Shown here piece by piece: positions 12,130 through 22,110 of a stretch of DNA of 64,000 nt. Positions within the stretch are counted from its first letter, which is position 1. Every line of letters starts with the position of its first letter. The stretch spans positions 76,266,417 to 76,330,416 of the forward strand of contig NC_134702.1 in assembly GCF_043290135.1 (NCBI RefSeq), given 5' to 3'. Under the pieces are notes generated by a model. It ran no database searches. It saw nothing but the letters and a program-made list of their open reading frames with translations, and was not told the DNA's origin. The stretch comes from Rhipicephalus microplus (lineage: Eukaryota; Arthropoda; Arachnida; Ixodida; Ixodidae). Made by a program: the position numbers and the translations under genes.

Positions 12130-12617
12130 ACCGTGTTTTCAAAGTTTTATATGCGAAACATTTCTCTGCGTTCTTTGCGCCCTTTTGGCGTCTATCTGCG
12201 TATCTGTCGATCTATGTATCTGTATATCTAGCCACCTACGCCTCGTAGTCACCGTGAATATCCCCTTAACTTGCGCTAAACAAAATTAGTACCAGATGTT
12301 AAGATGGTTTGACGAATACGACGCCCTTGTCAAGACATGAATAATGTCGCAATCCCGTCTCGTACGTCGTCTAACACTTTTCGGCAACTGCCACTAGTTT
12401 GCAGGTTTGTGCCATAGATGACTGACACTTCATATCTACTCAAGAGCAGCGACAACATACAGGGACAATTTTAACGCATGAGCGTTAAGAGAAACCTGAC
12501 ATCGGCACCGTCGATTCGACGAATGCAAAGGAACAATTTAAGTTTTCCAATAGGATTATAACCCCAGTATTCACCGTGGCAACAAAGTATTCTACCACAG
12601 AGCTACCCCAGGGCTCG
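12130..12617 (-). mobile_element. tRNA-headed SINE with internal GATA-type tract, copy 1
   Basis: On minus, the head has an A-box-like TAGCTCTGTGGTAGAATAC and B-box-like GGGGTTATAATCC, followed by about 330 bases closely matching the copy at 32342 (for example AAGATGGTTTGACGAATA on plus). The tetranucleotide tract lies at 12198-12232 and is degenerate here (TCTATCTGCGTATCTGTCGA on plus). The far end reads ATGCGAAACATTTCT on plus, as in copy 2. Confidence 0.82.
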
Positions 12618-13789
12618 TAATAGCTAAAAAAAATTGGCAGATGCCACGTACCTTGGAGATCAATGTTATGCGAAGCATGCATATGCAAGATGACTGAACT
12701 GCTGTAACTATGACAGTGTGAGAAAACACTAAATTGCCAAACTGCACTGCATAAACATTGTGAAGACACGTGAGACCTATATATCTAAGGTTGTGGCCCA
12801 CGCCAACTCTCGAAGAACTCCGTACTGCCCTACCTATCAAGCACCAAGGATTCTACAGTTTTTGCTAAGCAGGACTAGTAGCAATACCTAAGTGTTGCTA
12901 GACTATAAAAAGTTACATTAAAAAGTCTAGAAGTTACATTAGAACTTGACATAGTGTGGTAGCTTTCTCACTGGCCCATTACACTTATTACAATCAAAGT
13001 GCACTCCACCACGCATTAAGAAGTGAAGTGTATTAATTTTTGTTGAACTTCTGTCAGGCACAATTGGCGTATTGTACTTATGAGAATTTCGTGAGTACAT
13101 GGTGCAATAAAAGAAACGAATGACATGTTTACGTGTACCAGTGGCAGAGAATAAAATTTTGGATAATCGTATTCTGCACAAATGAAAAACACAATTTTTT
13201 CACTCAGACGCCAGGGAATGAAATTGTTAAAAGAAATATTCATGCATGCGTTCCTAAACGTCTATCAGGCTGTTCCAACCTACATTGCAGACCACTTCCA
13301 AAAATCTAGAAAGTTGTTCGTTCTTAAGTGAAGGATATAATACTCTTGGCACACCTGATTTCTGCTACAAGAAGTTCGCGACGTTGTGGAACGTAGAAGG
13401 TGTTAGTCTTGATTTTGAGCATTAGGACCTAATGCGTATACTATAGGTGCGTCTGCGCGTTACCTGTAAGAATATAGGGTTTGCCTTTCGCGTGCCAGTA
13501 AGCCCTTTCTGTTACCCCGAAAAGTGTGTTGGTCTTTTATATGTTGGTGTTTTAAGCAGTGCGCAAGAACGTAACAATAAATAGCTGCCAACTCGCCGAA
13601 GCAAGTACTCCTATCAGTTGCCACTTGGTTTGAGATAAGCCAAGATCAATTTGAGGCAGCTGTAAGGCGCCTGGGATGAAACCAATTAGTTTTTAATTTC
13701 GCTAATTTCCTGGACAGTGGTGTGAACTCCTTAATTTGCCTCAAAGATAATAAACGCTGAAGTAGTGTGTTGGTTAATCTCATTGGACA
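12618..13789. other. Anonymous intergenic DNA
   Basis: AT-rich; frames of up to 94 codons on minus show no motif. Confidence 0.6.
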
Positions 13790-14450
13790 TTAAACCAACG
13801 CAGCTACAAGACTTCGTTCGCTTGCACGTGACCTCACACTAATACAGAGGAACTCAACAGACTTCACAAACGCGCGCCTGCATAACTTGGATCCCTATCT
13901 GCAGCGTCGTCTTCCCTCCAGGATATCTCGAGCTGAGGAGACTCTTCCATGCTGCCTGTGGCTTGGAGTGGCCTTCACGATTGCATACTCTTATCTCATT
14001 GGAATGGCCAGCTTATCTGCATGCTCTTACTGCAGCTGCGAAAAAACCATCGCGCACCTTCTGTGTGAGTTCACCCATTTCAACGCGCAAAGACAAGAAA
14101 CTACTGCAGTTCTGGATAGACTGGATGTTCGGCCTTTGTCAGAACATAGGATTCTGGGTCATTGGCCGAGCCCATCCTCAGCCCAGAAGGCTTTGAAAGC
14201 TTTGCTGCGCTTTTTGCGGACAACTGGCCTCAGAGACAAACTATAGTGTCTTATACTCTTTGATGTTGCCTTTCCTCTGACGCATTTTTTTTTTGTAATT
14301 TCTCTCTCTCTCTCTCTTCGCAACATTTCTTTTTAACATCTTTCATTCCCCTCACCCCTTTCCCCAGCACAGAGTAGCCAGCCGGTCTAAGAACTCGCTA
14401 ATCTTTCTGTCTTTCCGCTTAGACTTCCTTCCTCTTCCTCCTTCCTCCTC
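13790..14450 (+). mobile_element. I-type LINE, 5'-truncated 3' end
   Basis: Contains the ORF2 C-terminus (to 14246), then a 3' UTR with pyrimidine runs and a CCCCAGCACAGAGTAGCCAG segment corresponding to the 3' UTR of the full-length LINE. No clear target duplication. Confidence 0.85.
13800..14246 (+). pseudogene. LINE ORF2 C-terminal domain fragment
   Basis: The segment after RNase H: W-L-G-V-A-F-T-I-A-Y-S-Y-L-I-G-M-A, then a Cys/His cluster C-S-Y-C-S-C-E-K-T-I-A-H-L-L-C-E, ending L-L-R-F-L-R-T-T-G-L. The full-length LINE has the same order, with W-S-G-V-A-F-T-R-A-Y-A-F-R-I-G-M-A and ending L-L-G-F-L-R-T-T-G-L. About 119 codons stay open from 13887, and homologous sequence extends some 90 bases upstream. 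The RNase H and RT domains are absent. Confidence 0.88.
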
Positions 14451-15574
14451 TTTGCAAGACAAGTTTCAGTGTAGTGTCATTTGGCTGCAATGTGTCCTAG
14501 AATTTGCCTACAATGTGCATTATCATGTTGGTTTTCTCTGTTAAATTTTTCTTATTCTTAGCATGTGTATAAGCACCGAGACCAGCGTGTTTTTCTTCTT
14601 TGTTAATGCCACCGCTTTTTCTGTTAACATAGCCATGCAAGGGAAGGGACGCCGTTGTTCGAATAAATTACTTGCATGAAGCACAAAGTAATGCAGCAGA
14701 AGCGGGCAACACTTACCTTTTCAGCCGCAATGTCCATCAAACAGAATATTATTACCGGTAAGTTATGAAAGAGCGAGGAATCGGCAACATCGCTGCCGTC
14801 TGTGTACATCAGCTCACCGGCTCTATAACAATTCAACTAGCTTTCCGCGTCAGCTAAAGAGCAACTTGGAAATGTCAACGCTGGGCGTGCGATGACACAA
14901 CTGACTTGGCGCCTTCCCAGATGACAGCCGTGTGGCGGAAAACAAATGTAAAAGATCGCTCGCTAATTTACAATTTATGCGGGGCTTGCTGAAAAGTCAG
15001 AGTGCTTTACATCATTGAATGTCTCAGCTCAAGCGCACGAAGGTCGAAATAATTCGGTGCCTCAGTGTAAGAAAGTTTTCCGCTCTCGCATCGACCGGAT
15101 AATTATTAGGCGATACATAAGGTCATTGACCTCTGGGCAGGCCCCTCGTTTTCTGATGCACGCGGTAGATAGAACGTTGGCCAGTGGTTTTTTATGTTGC
15201 CCTTTAAATGTAGGGCACGCTTACTTACGGAGTTGTGTTGCTAGCCAAACTGCCTAAAGGTTTTCTTTCCTTCTTATTTTATTTTCATCATTTCTTTTTT
15301 GTTCCTTGTGCAATAAGAATAGAAGAAGTGGTCCGAGAAATAACTGAGACAGCCAGTTCTTTTTATATTCAAAAAGCTTTGTCGAAAGGCTAAAAAAGAA
15401 CAAACGTACTCAACAAAATAAGGCTTTGGGGATAACTTCTACTCATACTTCGCACTGTCGTTTGCTGTACTCATCGCTAATTAGATTTAAGCACGTCTGC
15501 CTGCACTTCTTAAATGTTTCAGTAGGTAAATCTTCGGGTGAATAGAAGTTTGGGCCAGTTGTAGAAGCATGCTG
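14451..15574. other. Anonymous intergenic DNA
   Basis: No recognisable coding or repeat sequence. Confidence 0.6.
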
Positions 15575-15682
15575 GGTGAAGAAAGTGCAATAAACGAGAC
15601 AAAAAAGGAGAGACAGACAGGACGATGCGCTTCATCCTGTCTTGTCTCTATTTTTATTGTACGTTTATTGAGCTTCACTTCA
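15575..15682. repeat. Palindromic foldback element 2
   Basis: CAATAAACGAGACAAAAAAG near the left pairs with the inverse of TATTTTTATTGTACGTTTATTG at the right, and AGACAGGACGATG pairs with CATCCTGTCT near the centre. The layout matches the foldback at 9663, although the sequence is only loosely similar. Confidence 0.75.
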
Positions 15683-16489
15683 TGAAGTATTAAATAATGT
15701 TGTTCCGATGCACATTAAAATTACATGCTTATAAAGCCGTGTGCGTTGGCTGTCAGCTCAACTCAATGTGCCCAAGCTGACAAAGATTTCCAACACGTCC
15801 TCTTCTAATATGCGCATGACAAGTTTGTCCATGTCTACAAATGCTGAACGAAGAAAATGTATAGAACACAAGCCCAAACATACAGAACAGGACGTCGGGG
15901 GAAGGAGAACAAACTTGCAGAAATAATGCCGTTTTCTGAGTGCTAGCTCAGTTCATCAATAGTTGTACTGGTCATGAAGCTTCGGCGTAACTTCATGGGA
16001 GAGCTTTGTACGCTGCAAGCGGAGGCCGCGGGGTGGTTCTGCGTCCTGCAGGACGCAGTCAGCCAATTTTACGTTTGATGAGGCATCTCAAGCTTTCACC
16101 TTAACAGTAAAAACAATAAAGAAGGACCGGTAAAACAGAGCGTGATTAAACTACACCGCAGATTGAAGGACTGGGAAACTCCATCGCATGAAAAACAGAA
16201 CTTTAAGCACGCTACAGCACCGCAGGGATAAATCAATCCAAAACTAAACATGAAAACTAGGCAAACGCCATAAGAAGTATTATTATTTGAACCTTGTCAA
16301 CTGCTAAATTCAAAGCACTGATTCAATCAAACTGGATGTTAGTTCGATAAAAAGGTCTATTTTAACATATCATCCTTATAGAAACACTGAATGTATACGT
16401 AGTCTAAAATATTGGGTATATTTTCGGTCAAGAGTTGCAATCACTCCACTTTCGCGGCGCATTTAGATGCACTAGACCTCATGTAGAAT
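15683..16489. other. Anonymous DNA with one perfect palindrome
   Basis: Apart from the 20-bp palindrome CTGCGTCCTGCAGGACGCAG at 16039-16058, nothing is recognised before the LINE insertion site. Confidence 0.6.
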
Positions 16490-16503
16490 TCTGGATCGTC
16501 AAG
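16490..16503. repeat. Target-site duplication of full-length LINE, left
   Basis: TCTGGATCGTCAAG, identical to 21786-21799. The first two bases could also belong to the CT tail on the other side. Confidence 0.88.
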
Positions 16504-16586
16504 GTGGAACATTTCTTGCGGTCTGTGCTGTTTTTTCTGCGTTCCACAGCGCAACAGCGGGGTCTCCAGCCCCCTACATCGCGATC

Positions 16587-17945
16587 ATGGATGTACAATT
16601 CCCGGAGATCCCGCCCAGTACCAGTTCATCCACAGGCATTGCTTCAAGAAAGCGTGGTAATCCATCTAGTGAGAGCGAGGACACCGAGCTGTACTCTGCA
16701 TCAGAGTACGAGTCCTCGGAAGACGACTTCGAACCTGTGCTCCACCGCAAGGCCAAACGAAGAATCATGAACGCATCATCGGCATCAAGTACAGCCACTG
16801 TGAGGACAGCGCCTCAGCGATGGCCTCACTCCATTCTGTTTGTGCCGCAGACTACTACTGCCAATCTACGCTTCCTCAATAGGCAAGCACTGTCCTTGTA
16901 CCTTGAAAACATTGTGCCTAACGAGATTAAGGACATCAGGATAAACACGAGGAAGAATATTTTGGCAATCGACGTGAGGAACCCAAGTGCACTGAACAAG
17001 CTACAGCATGTGTCAGAGCTGGGAAACATCAAAGTCCGATCCATAATACCAGCGAATTGTGACACCGTAACAGGAGTTATCTATGACATAGGCACTGAAG
17101 TCGCCAATGAAGATCTTCCTGTACTGATAAAACCAGTGAGTGAAAACAACGTCATTGTGCATGCTGGTCGCCTAGGCAACTCTCGTTGTGTGTGACTAAC
17201 ATTCAAGGGTGACTGTCTCCCCTCCTACGTGAAGGTGGGCCATTTCCGTCACCAGGTTCACCCATTTATTCCGAAGCCTATGCAGTGTTTCAAGTGCCAG
17301 AAGATTGGCCACGTGCAGGGCGTTTGCAGAAATTCTGCAGTGTGCCCCCGATGCGCTGAACACCACTCAGAAGACGACTGTAATGCAACTACGTTGAAAT
17401 GCCCCAACTTCCAAGGAGCTCACAGTGCTTCCTTCAAGGACTGTCCTCAAATTAAGAAAAAGATTTAAATTCTGAGGCGAATGGTGCGAGACAACTCGAC
17501 TCACAGAGAAGCTGCGCAAAAAGTAAGGCGAAGGCGTCGTCATCGTCGAAGGTCCTCACGAAGGACAGTGCAAAATCTGACGAGAAAGTCAGAAACACAA
17601 GTGAAATCGACAGGCGCGGCTCCTAGCACGGCAAACATCTGCGCTGAAAGAGAAGGTGCTGGAAGATCTCTCTCTCAAAAGGAATGGCCACCCCTTCAGC
17701 CTAGACGATCTGTTGAGCCTCAACAGAAGCCGCCTACACGACCTGTAGAGCCTTAACAGAAGCCGCCTCAGGAACAACCACAAAATGCTGCAACGGCCGG
17801 GAAGCCAGATCATCGCGTGATGGTGATGCTAAGATCATTAGTGGACACCATTCGCATGTTGTTAAGCGACATGAATACACCGTCAGCCAAAAGTGCCCTT
17901 CAAGTACTGGACGCGCTTAGTCCAGTGCTAGCAGTCTTAGAGTAG
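16587..17945 (+). pseudogene. LINE ORF1, gag-like CCHC protein
   Basis: ORF1 proteins of I-group LINEs bind the element RNA and form cytoplasmic particles. One frame of 453 codons runs from the ATG at 16587 to TAG at 17943-17945, three bases before ORF2. It holds three in-frame stops: TGA at 17193-17195, TAA at 17466-17468 and TAA at 17754-17756. The N-terminal 200 residues are Ser/Glu-rich and then an RNA-binding-like region. Knuckle 1 is C-F-K-C-Q-K-I-G-H-V-Q-G-V-C (about residues 234-247); knuckle 2 is C-P-R-C-x3-H-x4-C; knuckle 3 has its second Cys replaced by Phe. A basic Arg-rich stretch follows S-T-H-R-E-A. Confidence 0.93.
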
Positions 17946-17948
17946 ACC

Positions 17949-20900
17949 ATGGCTAACCCACCACTGTCTTTCCGGGATGAGGTTCGTAAAGCAGCAATAC
18001 TGCAGTGGAATGCCAGGGTACTGAGATCGCGCATTGGTGACTTTCGTCGATTTGTGTACGTCAATATGTTTCCCGTAATCGTCATTTGTGAGCCGAACTT
18101 ATCGAGTGCAATACGACTCTCGGGATACGAACCTTTTATGTCGTCTACTGTTACTGAAAGCAGAAAGGTTCTGGTGTACATTCGCCGAGACCTCACTTAC
18201 ATTCTTCAACCTGTACCACCTCATGACGGAAACCAATACGTATGCTTAAGAGTGAAAAAGAGGAGGCTCAACATCACTGTGGTTGGCGCATACCTATCAC
18301 CATCAAGCCCTTTCGATCAAAAAAGATTACGAGACATCATAACGTCAACTCCTGACCCGTGTGTTACCATTGGGGATTTTAACGCTCATTATACATTATG
18401 GGGAAGTCAGAATACCAACATGAAGGGCAGAAGCTTGGTGTCTTTTGCCTCCGACAACCAACTTTGGTTACTGAATGATGGCAGTCCTACATTTTTACGT
18501 GGCTCCACATACAGTAGCTGTCTCGACTTGGCTTTTGTTTCGCAAAGCCTAGTGAAACATACTGAATGGTTCACGGATATAGAAACGCACGGGAGTGATC
18601 ACATTCCAACATACGTCAAGATCAGAGGATTGTCGCCCCCTAAAGTGCGCGACATCGTTAAAAGAGTAGACTGGAAAAAATTTCAGTCCCGTGTGGAAGA
18701 CCAATGCCAAGAACACATATCCGATTTACAAGCGGCCATCAAGAGCACTGTAAAAGAGACTGTGTGTACGACCCCATGCCCTGTAAGAATCATGGAGATC
18801 GACATAGAGCTGGAGCGGCTTCGAGCCTTGTGACGACGAGCTGAAAGAAGGTACCGGCGCACGAAGGACATAGAAGATTTACGGGCTGCTAGACGTATGC
18901 AGAAGAAGATCAAACGTTGGTTGGACAAGCTAGAATTCCAATGCTGGATTACTTTCTGCGAGTCACTCGACCCTCGTAAGCCTTTATCGCAGATATGGAG
19001 GACGGTTAGAGGTTTGCGGTCATCGCCCATTCAGAAGTCACCATTCAAGGCCTTAGCCCTTCACCAAAATCGACCAGATGTGGACGTTGCTGAAGAGTTC
19101 TGTGCCGGATTATCAGGGCAAACTACAGCCATCAGCAGCTCACCACTTTCGAGCAGTTGTCCGCCACCACGTGACTCCTGTATGGACTACCCGTTCACCA
19201 TTCAGGAGCTCAAAGCAGCATTCGCTTCATGTAACAAGACCTCCGCACCAGTACCTGACAGAATCTCCTACAGAGCCCTGTGTCATCTACGTGAGCGCGC
19301 GATAATAGCTCTACTTCAGCTATATAATGATTGTTGGCTAGAGGGCACTGTCTCCTTAAGTTGGAAAACTAGTCTAGTACCATTACTAAAACCTGGCAAA
19401 TCACCATTGGAACTCTCCTCCTATCGCCCGATCGCATTGGCTAGTTGCGTGGGTAAAGTGATGGAGAGAATGATTCTCGGCCGACTCGAGTGGTACTTGA
19501 AGTATCGTGAGATCTACCCAAATGCCATGGCTGGCTTTCGACGTGGTCGATCATCGATCGATAGCGTCATCGACCTAATCACGTACGTTGAACACGAGAA
19601 AGGCCATAAGCGTCTTTGCGCCTCTCTGTTCCTTGACGTCAAAGGAGCCTATGATAACGTTAAACATGAAGCCGTCCTTACCGCACTAGAGGAGATTGGA
19701 GTGGGTGGCGGAGTGTTTAAGTGGATACGCAGTTATCTCCAAATGCGATCCTATTTTGTGAGTACAGAGACCGGGAACACGTCTACACATTTCAATTGTC
19801 GTGGCGTCCCTCAGGGTGGTGTACTGAGCCCTGTGCTATTCAATATAACACTAATCGCTCTCCATACGCACCTACCAAACAATATTTATCTATCAACATA
19901 CGCTGATGACATCTGCATCTGGATATCTGCGGTAACTCGTCTGCAGTTACGAGCGAGAATACAGAGAGCTGCTACTGCAACTACTTTGTATCTACGCAAT
20001 CGAGGCCTGGAAATTTCCTCCGGAAAGTGCGCTCTTCTGGCATTTACGCGCAAATTCATGTCGAATTACAGAGTGTCAATTAACGGTCAAATTATACCGT
20101 ATCGTCGATCTCACAAATTTCTGGGTGTCATAGTAGACAGAGACATATCATGGAGCCCTCATGTGTCGTATTTGAAAAAGCGATTGACAGGCATATGCCA
20201 TCTTTTCAAGTTTCTCGCTGGAAAGACTTGGGGAATGCAGCCTAATGCTATGTTACGACTGTATAAGGTGCTTTTCCTTGGCTTTTTACGATACAGTCTG
20301 CCTGCATTATCAAACGCCAGTAAAACAAGTCGACGCATGATACAAAGCGTTCAAGCACAGGCGCTTCGAATATGTCTAGGTCTGCCTCAGGGTGCCTCAA
20401 CAATGGCGACTATAGCTATAGCCAAAGACCAGCTCGTGCAGACCCTTATTGAAATTGAAGCTTTGAGAACACACATAAGGCATGTGGGCTGGACTCTCCA
20501 TCACCACCTAGCCTCTCTGCCAGTGGATAGACCTCATACATCATTTTGTCGAACAAGAACTACACATGGTGACTCCCTACCAACTGGTTTCACGCCCGCG
20601 GCGAGACCTTCAATTCCTCCATGGTGCTTCAAACAGCCAGTCATCAACCTGACAATACCAGGCATCCAGAAAAAACGAGATTTCTCAATACCTACCCCTC
20701 AAGCAGCTCGCCTTACTTCTACTGTACGAGAAGTACCAAGACTGCACCCACGTCTACACCGACGGCTCCGTCCTGCCAAACAGCTCAACAGCGGCGGTCG
20801 TTATTCCAACGCACGCCACAACCATCAAATTCAGGACAGCCCATGCAACAACAACAATGGCAGCAGAGCTTGCAGCGCTTCGCGCGGCGCTGCGTTTCAT

Positions 20901-21618
20901 TAACGACCAGAGCACGCAATGGTGGACGATTTTCTGCGACTGCAAGCTGGCACTGCAGTCACTTCTGTCAAATCTACGCCGTGGTCCACACGAGCAGTTC
21001 GTATTTGAAACAGCAGAAATGCTACACCATATAACAGAGAAAGGGCACCACGTTATATTTCAGTGGTTGCCAAGCCACTGTGGAATTATCGGTAACGAAC
21101 GAGTTGATCAAGCTGCCCGTTCAGCCCATACAGAAGACAACGACCAGTCAATACCTCTCTCAAGGACGGACGCTGCTAGGAGGCTCCGCATGCTTGCTCG
21201 CCAACGCTTCCTGGCTCTTTGGAATGAGCCTCTCTTTACGCATGCAAGATTACGATCCCTTCATCCAACGTTAAGCATGCAGGTTCCAACAAAAATTCGA
21301 CGAGGCGACGCTACTGCTCTGTGCAGACTATGGTCGGGAGTCGCGTTTACCCGTGCGTACGCGTTCCGCATAGGTATGGCCGACACTGCCGACTGTGCAC
21401 AGTGCGGAGATAAAGAAACAATTCAACATATTCTGTGTGACTGCCCGAAATACAACCTGGAAAGACAACACCGTTCTAATAAACTAAACAAGTTAGATGA
21501 CCAGCTGCTGTCAGAAGAAAGTATACTGCGCCATCGTCATGACTCATCGTCACAGAAGAAAGCCGTGCAAGCGCTACTGGGCTTCTTACGAACTACTGGC
21601 CTGTCGGAACGCCTCTGA
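17949..21618 (+). pseudogene. LINE ORF2: endonuclease, reverse transcriptase, RNase H
   Basis: The enzyme for target-primed reverse transcription. Endonuclease: Q-W-N (Asn21), C-E-P-N (Glu48), G-D-F-N-A-H (Asp143, Asn145), L-D-L-A-F (Asp193) and S-D-H (216-218). RT: L-F-L-D-V-K-G-A-Y-D (Asp near 563), G-V-P-Q-G-G-V-L-S-P, Y-A-D-D (651-654) and K-F-L-G-V. RNase H begins near 20750 with Y-T-D-G-S, then A-A-E-L-A-A-L, a C-D-C Asp and W-L-P-S-H-C-G-I-I-G-N-E. A Cys/His cluster (C-A-Q-C...H-I-L-C-D-C) closes the protein. TGA at 18831-18833 separates endonuclease from RT, and a one-base shift near 20690-20700 separates RT from RNase H. All catalytic residues otherwise look intact, so decay is recent relative to other LINEs here. 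Confidence 0.95.
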
Positions 21619-21785
21619 GTGGACTGATTTTGTGCGTGCGTGTGTGTCGGTGTTTTCTCTTATTTATTTTTTTTACTCTCCCTTACTCTTTCAACCTCCT
21701 ATTCCCCAACCCCAGTGTAGGGTAGCATACCGGATACTAGCATCTGGTTAACCTCCCTGCCTTCCTTATTTCTCGTTTCTCTCTC
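21619..21785 (+). other. LINE 3' UTR and CT tail
   Basis: Contains CCCCAGTGTAGGGTAGCATA, CTGGTTAACCTCCCTGCC and a terminal TTTCTCTCTCTC run. The same succession is found at 8736, 14330, 31000, 31785, 39945, 48520, 53945 and 62039. Confidence 0.9.
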
Positions 21786-21799
21786 TCTGGATCGTCAAG
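21786..21799. repeat. Target-site duplication of full-length LINE, right
   Basis: TCTGGATCGTCAAG, following the CT tail. Confidence 0.88.
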
Positions 21800-21973
21800 A
21801 ACTTTTCACTAGAACCTTATAAAAAAAGTATACTTTTAAAGCGTCAGAATATTTCACAGTGGGAGCAGCACACTGTTCTTGCCATCGACTTTGTAACTTT
21901 CTTGCCCCTGTGTATGTTACATTTTAATTTAATAAAGCTTTCCCGAATTTCCTTCAATGTAACATTACTTTTG

Positions 21974-22110
21974 AGATGTCACCATTCTTCACGGGTCTAC
22001 CGTGAAAATTGGTGACATCTTAAGATGTCACTATCTTAAGATGTCACCATTTTCTTAATATGTCAACGTTCTTCACAGGTCTACCATGAAGATTGATTCA
22101 ATGTTCATGG
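21974..22110. repeat. Hairpin and degenerate tandem block
   Basis: 21974-21994 and 22000-22020 form 21-bp inverted arms (AGATGTCACCATTCTTCACGG and its near-inverse; two mismatches) around the loop GTCTA. The unit AGATGTCAC recurs at 22023 and 22039, and TTCTTCACAGGTCTACCATGAAGAT recurs at 22069-22093. It may be the remnant of a short palindromic satellite or MITE. Confidence 0.75.

Larger units (their letters stand above)
16504..21785 (+). mobile_element. Full-length I-group LINE (non-LTR retrotransposon), inactivated
   Basis: A 5282-bp element with an 83-base 5' UTR, ORF1, ORF2 and a 167-base 3' UTR ending in a short CT run. Perfect 14-bp direct repeats flank it, so both ends are defined. 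An apurinic endonuclease-like domain, RT and RNase H in ORF2 plus a CCHC ORF1 place it in the I superfamily; the exact clade is not determined. The 5' end starts GTGGAAC and an inverse GTTCCAC lies 30 bases on (16541-16547). The 3' UTR recurs in at least seven other places in the window, so the family was active here repeatedly. Confidence 0.95.
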
